64,000 bases of DNA. Source: Podocnemis expansa. Taxonomy: Eukaryota > Chordata > Testudines > Podocnemididae. Of the stretch, positions 23,209 to 33,789 are shown in pieces. The stretch is from contig ML682014.1 in assembly GCA_007922195.1 (NCBI GenBank), positions 1,179,027 through 1,243,026 on the forward strand, given 5' to 3'. Within the stretch, counting starts at the first letter, position 1, and every line of letters begins with the position of its first letter. A program made the translations under genes and the position numbers. Below the pieces are notes generated by a model, which did no database searches, had not been told where the DNA came from, and saw nothing but the letters and a program-made list of their open reading frames with translations.

Positions 23209-23713
23209 GGCTATGTCTACACTTAAGAAATTAGTTTGAATTAACTTAGTTCAAATTAATTAATTTGAACTAATAATGGATAATTCAAACTAAGTTAATT
23301 TGAACTAACATGGCCCAATAGAAACCCAAATTGAACTAGCATGTCCGTGGACAAGGACTTGCTAGTTTGATTTAGGAGGGAGGCATCACAGGAAGTGTGG
23401 CAACATGGCCGCCGAGAAGGGGCATGCCACCACCCAATATATAGAAAGAGGAAGGCACCCCTGGACAAAGACGGTCAAACCGCATTAATTCAAACTAAGG
23501 TCGTTTGAATTAATGTGGCTCTATTGCATTTATTCAAACTAAGAAGTTCTAATTAACAGCTACTTCAAAGCTTATAACTTTGAAGAAAGTGTTCATTACG
23601 TCAAACCAAGGAGTTCTGTAATTCGAAATAAAGAAAGCCAGTGTAGCCATGCATTAATTTAGTTCAAATTAATCCTCATTAATTTGAACTAAATTGTAAG
23701 TGTAGACATACCC
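23209..23713 (+). mobile_element. PIF/Harbinger-type MITE, best-preserved copy
   Basis: Terminal inverted repeats GGCTATGTCTACACTTAAG (left) and AAGTGTAGACATACCC (right) are flanked by identical TTA at 23206-23208 and 23714-23716. TTA/TAA is the PIF/Harbinger target duplication. The 505-bp body has a GC-rich centre (GGGGCATGCCACCACCCAAT) between two AT-rich arms of TTTGAATTAA words. The copy at 1-2630 is the same family in the opposite orientation. It is non-coding. Confidence 0.88.
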
Positions 23714-23716
23714 TTA

Positions 23717-24989
23717 GAGACAATGGACAGTTGATATGAGCTGGAAGAGCTCTTATATTGCTCTAACACATGTATATTGGCCGGGGTGGTAAAAATACAT
23801 CATGAGAATCAAGGAGGCATAACATGCTCCTTGATAGCCTCCTGGCCTCTTAAAACAAGAGAGAATCTGGGCCATTATATTTTTTCAGGGGTAAGGAGAA
23901 GGAAGAAAAATGCTACTAACAACAAAGCTAGAGTTTCATACCCCTAAGTTATGTCTTACTATTTCCTATCATATGCAGCATTGTACTTTATCCACCTCAT
24001 TTCTTTATTTCCTATCATGCTCATTTCTAACAGAGAACTTGGAGTGGAAATAATTAGAATAAAGTTTGAGAATTTTCAAGCATCGCTACCCTTTATAGAA
24101 GTCAGTAGGTCAAAATAATTCACAGGACCAGTGATAAACCTACTAAATATGATCTTCATGAATTTTTTTAATAGATCAAAAGTATATATGAAAAGTAAAA
24201 ATAAATTAATCAGTATTAACTGTGCTAATAAATCATCAATCCATAGCTGCTACTAGTCTTCAACCAGCATGTGAGAGAGAAAGAAATGTAATATAAAGCA
24301 CTTTAAAATAAGAACAAGCTACTGTAGATATTATTTATGTTCACAAACCTTTCATATTGTACTTCCAATTAACCTTTATTTACTGAGGAATTATGACATT
24401 CTAATTTGATTGGCAGCACTGGTGCTGGCGCCAGTGACTGGAGTTCAGAAACTCTGCTGGAAAATCATGGTTTATTAATATATCATTAAGCATTTTAAAT
24501 GGATTCCAATGGTGTATGTCTAAAGAAGGAGATAATTCAGCATTTGTTAGTTACTAACAGAGTACAGAATTGGAATTTATAGTGCAAGCCTTAATGTTAA
24601 AAATCCTAATGTGCCAGCAATTGAATTACAGTATCATTTTGTAGCCTGTATGTCATCTGCTTCTTTACCAGGAAGCACTATAAATGTTAATGATGATACT
24701 CTTTTATCCAGCATAAGAATACTGTGATATAGTAATACAATCTAGACAAATTTGAATGCAGATAAAACAGAAATTCGATTTATTTGTGATGTGTTTATGA
24801 TGAGTGTTTAGTCCATTAAACCTTTTTAGCTGAATGACATCATTTACAGTTGAAGCATGTAATTTGCAGTATGGGTCTTTTGATGAGTGTACAGTCATTC
24901 CAAAACAAACATTTCAAAAGTTTTATCTAGATATCTATATCCATCCATAATTTAAGTAGCACAAGCATGGATCTATTCTACATGATGTG
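23717..24989. other. Non-coding stretch without repeats, possible conserved element
   Basis: About 24350-24900 is free of recognisable repeats and has balanced, non-simple AT-rich sequence with many homeodomain-like TAAT words. It looks like what vertebrate conserved non-coding elements often look like. That is an impression only. Confidence 0.3.
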
Positions 24990-25285
24990 ACATATGCTGA
25001 TTGTACCAGGAAAAGCAATGGAGCAAATAATTAAGGAATCCTTTAGCAAGCATCTAGAAGAGAATATAGTGCTAAGTGATGGTCAGAATGGATTTGTCAA
25101 GAACAAATCATGTCAAACCAACCTGAAAGCTCTCTATGATGGGGTAACAAGCCTTGTGAATAGAGGGGAAGTGGTAGATGTGGTGTATCTAGACTTTATT
25201 AAGGTTTTTGATATGGTCATGCTTCATCTTCTCATTAACAAACCTGGGAAGTACAATGAGGATGGAGCTACTATAAAAAAGAGTA
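24990..25285 (+). mobile_element. CR1 reverse transcriptase fragment (pseudogene)
   Basis: An open segment encodes PGKAMEQIIKESFSKHLEEN, then GFVKNKSCQTNLKALYDGV, then VVDVVYLDFIKVFDMV and KPGKYNEDGATIK. This lines up with the same part of the CR1 RT at 746-1930 (MEQILKESILKHLEEN, GFTKGKSCLTNL, DVIYLDFSKAF). Motif A keeps its catalytic D, but the following S and A have become I and V. Only the fingers and motif A region is present. No 3' end follows directly, so the copy has been cut by deletion as well as truncated. Confidence 0.85.
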
Positions 25286-25553
25286 AACCCCCACTCATCA
25301 ACATTTATAGAAAATCAAAAGCTCCTTTCTTTCTTCTGGTCCAGTATGAACCTCACTGGATGATCAGGAAAGTAGGTAAAATAAGATGAGGCAGGGGAGA
25401 GATGAAGGAATATTAAATGAATGGTGGGAAATGCATCAGATAAATTGTAGAAGAAAACAAACAAGTGATAAAAATGGAAACATCCCTTTAGTTAGTGCAA
25501 TTCTTTTCTGGTTTCAGGAACAATGCCATGTATATTTGTTTGCAAAGACAAAG

Positions 25554-25819
25554 CCTGGACTACACTACTTGAAGAATTTGGCAGCAGTAGACAGGAATTG
25601 TCTTATGGAGGCTACACAGAGTAGCTTGTGAGACTCCCATCAACTTCCTAACTCCCCTTCAACGTGACACCGTTACTGTGCTGTGCCACTTGAGAAGGTA
25701 GTTTTACAAAGTCGATCTCATCGATTTCTGGATTGACTTATCATGTCTTAATTGACTGCTAAGTGGACCTGGAAAGATCAATTTGATGGCAGTAAATTAC
25801 TGTCAGTGTAGATATGACC
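25554..25819 (+). mobile_element. Possible short Harbinger-like MITE
   Basis: GCCTGGACTACACTACTTG on the left and CTGTCAGTGTAGATATGACC on the right are approximate inverted repeats of the GGCTATGTCTACACT type. The interior word GTCGATCTCATCGATTTC differs from the TTTGAATTAA family, so this would be another subfamily. The duplication is not clear. Confidence 0.45.
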
Positions 25820-26467
25820 CAAACCCCTGGAAGTATCATTGCTGTTATTCCCATGATATTACTGAAATAATGGAATGCGATAAGTTTTTACCTCAAGGGA
25901 CAAGAGGTACCTGAAGATCTGTGTAACAGTATTAATAGATATATTCAGACATATTGGATGCAGATGTAAAATATCAAGGCATATAAGATAGGCCAGCAAG
26001 AAACCTGATGGAGGAAGTTTTAAAACTAAGAACAAATAATGGGGGAAATGATAGGAAGGGAGAGAAAAGGAATACCAGTTTTGAAAGAAAATGAATCAGA
26101 TAGAGAAACAATATATCACTATTCCTGTAAAAATGAGAAGATACATATTTGCAAGCCCATGAAGCAGGATTTTGGATAACTGAGCAACAACTAAATGGAA
26201 GAAATGCCTAGAATGTTAAAAATAAGGATGCAGCTTATACTGAAAGGTTAGACTAACCAGGACAGGAGGAGGGTAGGAAGATATACAGTAGTGTCTGAAG
26301 GAAGAAATTAGATATGCAGTCTGAATACCACAGAAGAGATCATTTGGATTAAGGCAAAAGATAGAATTCGTAAGGAAAATAATGATAAGAAACTGTAGCA
26401 GGCCTCAGGGCAAAAAGAAGAGGCAGATTCAGAAACATATTTATAGATAAGAGAAGCCCATGAAAAT
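25820..26467. other. Stretch without recognisable genes
   Basis: Purine-rich and AT-rich, with no supported feature. It may be decayed CR1, given the fragments on both sides. Confidence 0.4.
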
Positions 26468-26600
26468 CCTGGAACATTAATCAAGGAAGATTTTAATTAC
26501 TTTGATGCTTCTTGGTGTTACAAAGTGGAATCCCAGTGCAAGGTGGTATGCTCTTACAAGAGTGAATCCTTGCAGCGTGCTACATCAAAGAACAGTGGAT
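26468..26600 (+). mobile_element. Possible CR1 endonuclease fragment
   Basis: One frame reads EDFNYFDASWCYKVESQ, which resembles the GDFN..D..W motif of the CR1 apurinic-like endonuclease, followed by CTTACAAGAGTGAATCC. It is short and diverged. It lies downstream of an RT fragment, so it is not collinear with one intact CR1. Confidence 0.35.
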
Positions 26601-27171
26601 TTAAAGGAATTAGAAAGGAACTAGGTGGAATGATCTAGGGGTTTTGCAATCAACTCGTTAGGTGTGAGATTCTGAATACAAAAAGAGGAAAGATCACTTA
26701 AGATGAAATCTCTCCAACCAAAGAAGAATGGAACATAGCAGAAGTTGGCTGTACCACAGTGCTGCAGTAAAGCCAGGAGGGAGAGTCAAAAGCCAAGCAA
26801 ACCTGGAGTGAGTGCCAAGTGGTTCTTTCACACTAGTTAAGATAGCTCTGAAGTTTCAATAGTGTATGAACAGCCAGTTTGTAACCATCCAGGAGCCTGA
26901 CTGTGATTTCCAAAGAGGTCTAATGCATTAAGGCTTCTTTGAGAAGCCCAGCCCCAGTAAGGAGTTGGTGGCCAGTAGCTGCCACACATCCTTACTGCCA
27001 ATGCAGACACGGTCTGACTGCAGGTATCCATATGTTCCTTTATGCTGGTTCTCTGCATAAAATCTGTTTACTTGGGATACTAGTAGGCTTGTTTTATAGA
27101 TCATTGTTGCTTTATGTGATTTATTCGCTCCGTTTTCTTCATCCATGCCTACTTATATTTATGCAAAGCAA
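26601..27171. other. Stretch without recognisable genes
   Basis: No supported feature. Open frames on both strands at 26837-27146 have no motif. Confidence 0.5.
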
Positions 27172-27240
27172 GCAAGGAGTCCTGTGGCACTTAAAGGGTA
27201 ACAAATTTATTTATCGCATGAGCTTTCATAGGAGAAAAAT
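27172..27240 (-). mobile_element. Penelope-like element 3' tail, minus copy of inverted pair
   Basis: AGCAAGGAGTCCTGTGGCAC, then TTAAAGGGTAACAAATTTAT and GCATGAGCTTTCATAGGAG, is the reverse complement of the Penelope-like tail. It faces a plus-strand copy that starts about 25 bases later. Confidence 0.82.
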
Positions 27241-27261
27241 CCCACTTTGTCAGACACTCCC

Positions 27262-27350
27262 ATGAAAGCTCATGCGATAAATAAATTTGTTAGTCTTTAA
27301 AAGTATCACCAGACTCCTTGTTTATGTTGCTGAACTAGTCTAACATGGCT
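27262..27350 (+). mobile_element. Penelope-like element 3' tail, plus copy of inverted pair
   Basis: CTCCCATGAAAGCTCATGCG, then ATAAATAAATTTGTTAGTCT and CAGACTCCTTGTTTATGTTG, continues into CTGAACTAGTCTAACATGG, a fuller tail end than at 22501. Together with 27172-27240 it forms a head-to-head inverted repeat with a short centre (AAAATCCCACTTTGTC) that matches the bases preceding the tail in the 15.8-kb element. Confidence 0.82.
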
Positions 27351-28570
27351 ACCCCTTTGGAATTTAATTATACTTATAAATATTTTAATACTAAAAACAT
27401 TTTATAAGTTAATTAAAATTGCAATTTTGGGTCACTTTTCATTACACAAACATATGTCTGTCTGTAGAGTGTGTCTGTCTGTCCAGCATGACCAACCTTC
27501 TCTGTTCTGTGTCTCATTCAGCTTCCTGCTACATCCTACATTTCCTTGGCACAGATGTAACAGTGATTACAATGACTTGCTGGGTTCCAGAGCATGCAGT
27601 TGAGGGTCCCTGAAGTTGCTGCATCAATCCCCAAAAGCAGATACCCGCACTTAGAACATCTTTACCGACGAAGTAAGTAGCTAGCTCCTGTCCTGAATAA
27701 TATAATTGTTGTACTTTAGTTTCTGAAACAGTGGCTTTTCTTTCCTGTCTCCTTCCACTATCAGCAGTGTGGCTGGCTGGGGATTGCACTGGCTCCCTGC
27801 CTCATTCTGCTGAACAGCACTAATTTTTATTGAATGGGATCAGCCTGAGTGCCTCATATTTTGCTCATGTTCCATCTCATTACAATAGGCAAGCCTCATT
27901 CCCCCAAGCAAAGTCTCACCAACTAACTTTTGGATTTTCCAAAAATTGCCTCATTTCAGCTCAAATAGTATCACTCCATTACCCTGTCATTATTGCCTGT
28001 GAAAACTGGTTCTGGATGATCTCTGGGTGATATTTCAGACCTGACTTGGCTCAGTCTGATGCAGAGATAATATGCTGCTGCAGATCCATCAAGTGAACTG
28101 AAAATCCAAAGGGGGTTTCTCTGGGCTTCTGAATTGTTCCGGGCAACTGCTGATATAAATCAGTAGGTATCCTATTCTGCATAACATGCCTCAAAATCTG
28201 CTGCAGGAGGATGACGCTGAGCATACTCTTTGCATCTAAACAGCTACATAGATTAGTGCTTTCACAGTTTCCACTATCTCAATCTCAGTCTGACATTTTT
28301 ATAACCCAGTCAGGATTTTGTGTTCAAGCCTGTTGTAGCTCAGCCAATCCTTTGATCTGATTTTCCAATTTTCCCAGCATTTTTTGAACTCTTTAAGGAA
28401 TGCTGGATACAGTTGCTGCTGATGTTGCAGAGCTCTAGTCATAAACGATCCTGACTTCATGTGTGAAAACCACTTTAACAACATGCTGGGTGTCACATAT
28501 GGAATCCAGTGTGTGTGACTGTTAGAAAATAGCAAAATCCATACTCTGTCTTTTTTATTGATACACCATA
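27351..28570. other. Stretch without recognisable genes
   Basis: No supported feature was found. Confidence 0.5.
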
Positions 28571-28961
28571 GGGTATTGTCTACACTTACAAATTAATTTG
28601 AATTGATGAAGATCAGTTCGAATTATACAAATACATGGCCACACTGGCTTTCATTAATTTGAACTAAGTAATGCCTTAGTTAGCCTTTGAAGTGACATTT
28701 AATTAGAACTAACCCAATGGAGCCAGGTTAATTCAAACTAACTATTAGTTCAAATTAGCCACGACTTTATTTTCCCTATGCAACAGCATCCCTTACCTAA
28801 TTCGAACCTAGTCCTGTGCATGGACATGCTAGTTCAAATTAGGGGTTCTAGTGTGGCCATGTTAATTTGAATTAACTTAATTCAAACTAATCATTATTAG
28901 TTAGAATTGATTAGTTTGAATTCATTAATTCCAACTAACCTTCTAAGTGTAGACATATCTG
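28571..28961 (+). mobile_element. PIF/Harbinger-type MITE
   Basis: Ends GGGTATTGTCTACACTTAC and CTAAGTGTAGACATATCTG are inverted repeats. ACATGGCCACACTGGCTTTC and CTAACCCAATGGAGCCAGG match the MITE at 1-195 and 2456 onwards, in the same orientation. The flanks (ATA left, TAA right) are not identical. The 390-bp interior is non-coding. Confidence 0.78.
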
Positions 28962-28974
28962 TAAAGACAAACTT

Positions 28975-29395
28975 ATGTCTTTGGGCATAAGCTTTTGTGG
29001 GCTTCAACCCACTTCATCAGATGCATGAAATGGAAACTACAGTTGAGAGGTATAGATATGCATGCCAGGATGAAGGAGCTATACAATGGGGAAGGCAAGG
29101 GCCAACTAAGTCAGTTCAGCTAAGGTATATGAGGCCCCCTCACACAAGTAGATGAGAAGGTGAGAATGTGTGAATTGGGACAACTACGGTTTTTAATGTG
29201 CTATCCATTCCAAGTTCCTATTCAGAGCCAGGGCAACTGTGTCCAGTTTGCAAATGAGTTCCAGCCCTGCATTTTCATGCTGAAGTCTTCTGTTGAAGTA
29301 CGGCAACTGTCAAGTCTGCTACTGAGCATCCCAGTTGCCTGAAGGTTTCTCCTACTGGTTTATGATGTTCAAAGACTAACACGACTACTGTCCGG
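28975..29395 (+). mobile_element. Penelope-like element, terminal-repeat region
   Basis: GGCATAAGCTTTTGTGGGCT followed by TCAACCCACTTCATCAGATG is a hallmark of the terminal region of this Penelope-like group, in the inverted sense. The far end CAAAGACTAACACGACTACT resembles the plus-strand tail end (CTAGACTAATACAGCTGCC in the 46.7-kb copy). Between them is about 330 bases without coding sequence. The piece lies directly against the MITE at 28571-28961. Confidence 0.6.
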
Positions 29396-29494
29396 AATTT
29401 ATCGAAACAGATCTAAGGCAGGAGATTTCATGGAACTCCACGTATTTCTGATTTGGCACAGGAAAGAACAGTCCAACAACAGGACTAATCGCAT

Positions 29495-29540
29495 GTTCAG
29501 ATCTAGGCATGTGCTTAAGTGCTTTGCTGGAGTAGGGCCC
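29495..29540 (+). repeat. Fragment of reptilian fold-back repeat
   Basis: AGGCATGTGCTTAAGTGCTT followed by TGCTGGAGTAGGGCCC resembles one arm of the same class seen more fully at 42687-42795. Confidence 0.5.
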
Positions 29541-29544
29541 AAGA

Positions 29545-29781
29545 GCCAGATTTTCAAAGGTATTCTAGGCTCCTAAAGATGCAGAAAAGTACAAAGTGGC
29601 ATTTCTCAAAATGCTTAAGCATGCTAGACCCTTAACTCCTGTTGGAATTGGAATTTCAATTATCTGAATGGGAATTAATTGCCTAATCTGCTTTTTGAAG
29701 GCGGTGGAGGAGAGAGGAACCTGCGGGGAGCGGGGTGCCTATCTGAATCTTTAGGCATCTAGACACCTTTAAAAATCTGGC
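29545..29781 (+). repeat. Fold-back repeat with long inverted ends
   Basis: Left arm GCCAGATTTTCAAAGGTATT then CTAGGCTCCTAAAGATGC. Right arm CTTTAGGCATCTAGACACC then TTTAAAAATCTGGC, its reverse complement with a few changes. Further weaker inverted words lie inside, and a short GC-rich piece (GGTGGAGGAGAGAGGAACC) is in the right half. It is non-coding, and the class is common in turtles and birds as I recall. Confidence 0.65.
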
Positions 29782-30796
29782 TTTTGGGCAACATTTTCAA
29801 AAGCTGCAAAAAGACAGCAGAGTATGTCATGAGGTACAAATGATCTGTTGTCTTCTCTGCCATTTACTAGCATATCATAGTCACATTATCCGCAATCCTC
29901 TGTTTGCCGATTTGAAATACTAACTCAATAAAAGCTACTTATCAGCTACAAGCACTTCTTAAACAAATGAGGACTGAATTTGAAAGCAAAGGAGACAGCA
30001 GGGCAGTAACCCCAGCAAAAGATATGGCTTTTAAGCTGGCATAGACTCTGGAGTCAGTGAATCGTTTGACAAGGAATGATATACATTGGCAAAAAGTGCG
30101 GAATGGAAACCACGGTATCAGTGAGTGCAGACATAGATCAAAGAGTCATCCCTCTCACTCTATTGTACTTCTCTCTTTTCCCAGTGTGTACAAGTGCACC
30201 AGACAAATGGGCTGGGATCTACATACATTCACAGTGCTGGAGGGAATGTCAGGATGTAAAGAGCTAAAGCGATAGAAACAATCAATGGCTCCTGCAACAA
30301 CAGCACTGTCATGAACATGAAAACAGAAGCATGTTTGATTACATATGATATAATGTATGCATTGCTCTAAGGAAGAGAAATGTGACTAGCAGAGGGAGGC
30401 TTTAGATTTTGAAATGGGCTACGCCTATCATATGGGAACGGCAAGTTACATCTCCGTTGTGGGAGGATGGAGGGGTAAATCAAGCTGTGTGCCTTCGAGG
30501 CTAGCTGTACTTGTTGTCTGTGGTCACTAATATGTGACTGTAGTACTGAGTTACTTTGTGGATTAACGGAAGTGATACATGCATCATTATCCATGTTCTG
30601 CTTTAATTTTAATCTCCAAAAAAGCTGCAGGAAATGTTGGTATCATAATTCTATATAGGAAGTGGGCATGAGCAATAATCCTTTCCCCCTATGGGACTTT
30701 TCTCATCTCCTCAAGCAAATAAATACATGCAAAATCTCACAAAAACAATTTAAAAAGTGCCAAGACTAGTTAGAAAGAAACAATACTACCTTCAAG
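29782..30796. other. Stretch without recognisable genes
   Basis: No supported feature. Two overlapping frames at 30057-30275 have no motif. Confidence 0.5.
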
Positions 30797-31723
30797 CTGG
30801 CCTGGTTAATGCCCTAATGGGCCCAGGGTTATTAGATTTTGTGGGGTCCCTGGCCACCCACCAGCCAGCCTGGGGTGGGGCAGTAGGATCTCTGGTGCCC
30901 AGGGGACCATACTTACGTTGGTGACCCCCACTGGCAGCAGTGCCAGGGGGTGGTGCCTGCAAGTCTGTGTCCCAGTCTCCCCAACTCTCTGCCTATTGGC
31001 TGCAGCAGCAGCAGTGCCCTGCGGGGTTGGGGAGAGTCTGTGGGGCTTGTTTTCCCCCTGCTGCGGAGCGATGGGGTATGTGTGTGCCATGACAGCCTCT
31101 CTGCAGCTCCCTCCTTGCACCCAGAGCAAACTGTGATAGCTTGGGCAGTGGGGCTCATGGTCTCACATTCTCCCTTCCCTTGCACTATTCTGACCCTTCA
31201 CAGTCCCCTTTAGTCTAGCCTCTGTCCCCAGACCTCTAACACCCATGCCCCGATTCCCTCGCATTGCCTCATCTCCTTTCAGCCACCCACTGCCCACATC
31301 CTGTCCCCTTCCCCATCACTATCTCTGTTCCCTCCTCTGGGCCAGCTGCCTCTGCTCCTCTTCAGCCCCCTTCCTGCTGCCACCCCTTCTGTGCCTCCAG
31401 GGTCCTGGTCCCAGGCTCAGGCTACAGCAAATTGGTTCCTGCCACCCCCCAGCAAACGAAGGCAGCTGCTGCCAGCTTCCCTAGGCAGGAGCAGGAGGGG
31501 AATTGCAGCCAGCTCAGCTGGAGGGGGGCAGTGGGAGAATGGAGCAGGGTGTGACCAGGAAGCGACGCACCCTGGGGTGGATGGGAAGATCTCTTTTATG
31601 TTCCCTCCAAGCAGTGCCTCCCTGGGACCACAGGCCATCTGGCCAGGGCCAGACATTTGCAGGGCCCCCAAGCCCAGGGCTCTGGGCTATAGCCCCTAAA
31701 TTTTCTGCATTAAACCAACCCTG
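30797..31723 (+). mobile_element. GC-rich hAT-like non-autonomous element
   Basis: Left end CTGGCCTGGTTAATGCCC and right end TGCATTAAACCAACCCTG are approximate inverted repeats. The flanks CCTTCAAG and CCTTTGGG agree at five of eight positions, and the three differences are transitions, consistent with an aged 8-bp duplication. The 0.93-kb body is clearly richer in G+C than the flanks. That explains the many overlapping open frames of 60-120 codons on both strands. None has a transposase motif. Confidence 0.55.
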
Positions 31724-32606
31724 CCTTTGGGCAGTGGGAGAATACGTTCCTGGTGGTGATAATGGGAGAGACGTAGAGTGAAAGATTTCCTGCACTGTGT
31801 ATAAATGCCAGGGGAAGAGAGTATTAAGGAACCTCTCAGGAAATGTGCACACGTATGGGGCCTGGGAAGCAGTACATTTCTTGCACACTCTTAGGCCAGC
31901 CAGGCTGCTGTGACACCACTGGAGCTAAGCATACAGTATCGGGAGTTATACTGATTTATGCCAGCTGGAGATCTGACCATCTTGAGCTCTGGGTTAATGG
32001 CTAACCCAGATGTTTAAAGTACATTTCCCTCCGGCCCTGCCCCACAAAGGAGGAGTGGTAGGGAGAAGAAATGGATATTAGCTGGAATACTCTGTGATTT
32101 TGGTAGATTTGCTGGCAGGTTTTGTTTAAAAGTTATTCATATTATTACAACTACCATTTGCACTATTTTATATTTTACAGTATTTTTTCTGTGATTTTTA
32201 AGTGCTTGTTTATGAAATCTGGATGGCACTTTCACTTTGAAGTTGCCTGAAGGCTATTAATACCATTTATATAATAGCTCTGAAATTAACTTGGAAAAGG
32301 CCTGAAAAGACAGAATTCCCTCCTGCGCTTCAGCAGAGAGGTAAACTGAGGTGCAAGAAGAAGATGAATAGAGTTATTCATAGTATTACCTCAGCATCCC
32401 CATTAGTACCTGAATAGACAGGGACTTGAGGATTATGTAGCATTAAAACTGTGCTCTTTCATTCTGGGAGAATCTTTATTAGCCAGTTAAGGAGAGCAGA
32501 GTGATCCTATATTCTCTATTTTTTTGTATATCTATTGATACTACTCTCCAGAATCATGGATATCTGTAAGTATTTGAAGCTGGAGGCTACACAACTATTC
32601 TTATCA
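31724..32606. other. Stretch without recognisable genes
   Basis: GGGAGTTATACTGATTTATG then CCAGCTGGAGATCTGACC near 31940-31980 is a relic of a common reptilian dispersed repeat. Nothing else is supported. Confidence 0.45.
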
Positions 32607-32777
32607 ATCATAAAATCATAGAAATTGGACTCCAGTCCCCTGTACTCACAGCAGGACCAAGTACCCCCTTAAAACATCCCTGACAAGTGCTTGTCTAACC
32701 TGCTCTTGAACACTTCCAGTGATGGAGATTCCCCAACCTGCCTAGGCAACTTATTCCCGTGGTTATGACAGCGATGA
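32607..32777 (-). mobile_element. CR1 3' end fragment
   Basis: AAAATCATAGAAATTGGACT, then CCAGTCCCCTGTACTCACAG, CATCCCTGACAAGTGCTTGT, CTTCCAGTGATGGAGATTCC and CTAGGCAACTTATTCCCGTG, are the CR1 C-terminal codons and 3' UTR on the minus strand. The tail differs from the 196-2455 copy and represents another subfamily. Confidence 0.85.
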
Positions 32778-33185
32778 GCCTCAGACTGATAGAACAGCTG
32801 AAGTAAGGCAGGATACTAGGAAATATGCCAGGTGACTGGCATACAGAGGGCTGATGAAGGATAGATGGATATAATCCATGAATTTGCAGATTCTGTCTCT
32901 GTCATACATGTAGGGAGAATCCATAGATAGCAGATATTCATGCTAAAAAAGGGCTCGTGGTACCTATTAAGAATGGGGTTAATGCCACTTATAGCCACTT
33001 GTGCTGTTCACTGATACTTCTATTACAGAGAACATGGATGTTCTGACAGACAGGTTCCCATCGACAGATAGTGGACCTACCCTTTTTATAGGTAGCCATC
33101 CAGTAAAAGTATCTACTATTGTGAAATTTCTCTTAGATGCAACAGGTTTTGAAATCAGCTGGTGAGACAAAGTCTGTGACATGTA
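32778..33185. other. Stretch upstream of the gypsy relic
   Basis: I looked here for a 5' LTR or primer-binding site of the gypsy-like relic and saw none. Confidence 0.4.
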
Positions 33186-33383
33186 ATGTTTAAACTGACA
33201 TGTTTCTTGGTCAGCTTGCCAAGACCAAGTGGAGAGGCTGATTACACCGCTTGGCAAGCTCAAGGCAGAGAACTTCTGGAAGACAGTGAAGTCTCTCAAA
33301 AGGTCAAGAGAAGGAAAATTATTTGTGAGTTTACTACCCCCAGCACTATGGGTAGTTTTAGGAGTTTGTGCTGTGGTGAGTGA
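33186..33383 (+). pseudogene. Ty3/gypsy-like Gag fragment
   Basis: One frame reads KLTCFLVSLPRPSGEADY, then TAWQAQGRELLEDSEVSQ, then KVKRRKIICEF. This resembles the Gag capsid N-terminus of vertebrate Ty3/gypsy and retrogag proteins, which follow the plan F.G..P.PSGEVDY..W....LL.D...S...KRR.I.ESL. About 55 residues are recognisable. After that the reading frame continues but the similarity is lost. It lies 450 bases upstream of an integrase relic in the same orientation, which supports a single decayed element. A domesticated gag gene is an alternative, but the short length and the pol relic argue against it. Confidence 0.5.
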
Positions 33384-33789
33384 CATAGAGTGTTTCAGGA
33401 TTGCTAAATGTTTTCTCAAGCACAGCCTGACTCAAATGAGTGGAACACCTGGAATACAGAGAACTGTTAAGCCAGCGTACCAATATATGGACTACACATT
33501 AGCTCTCAGGAGGATAGTACTGGAGAAGACTCAGCAGCTCAAATTATAAGCTTTTTAGCAATTCTGCTTTGTGATGAAGATAACCTGTGACAAGAGTTCC
33601 AAGCTGCAATTTCAAAGCCTAAGAAGACCATCAAATGCCAAAGTTCAATTCCAATCAACTGGAAAGGTTTACAGGTGCATGAAAAGTGTATAGAACATGT
33701 GATTTTTTTTTTCTTTTTTTGGTCAGGACATAGACCAGGTTAGGAGAAGAAGGAAAAGGAGAAGAAATTATATCTGGCTATATTAGTGG
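33384..33789. other. Deleted middle of the gypsy relic
   Basis: In a complete element protease, reverse transcriptase and RNase H, about 2 kb, would lie here. The 400 bases show none of their motifs. The sequence ends in a T-rich simple tract at 33701-33720. Confidence 0.45.

Noticed and set aside
27172..27350. CRISPR-like or hairpin RNA gene
   Set aside because: The two arms are inverted copies of a retroelement tail, without spacers or a repeat array. The genome is vertebrate.
30806..31888. Many overlapping frames in the GC-rich block, possible CpG-island promoter
   Set aside because: The block is bounded by transposon-like ends and a degraded 8-bp duplication. Frames occur equally on both strands.
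32979..33419. 146-codon minus-strand frame
   Set aside because: It is antisense to the gag-like segment, whose plus-strand frame shows the recognisable pattern.
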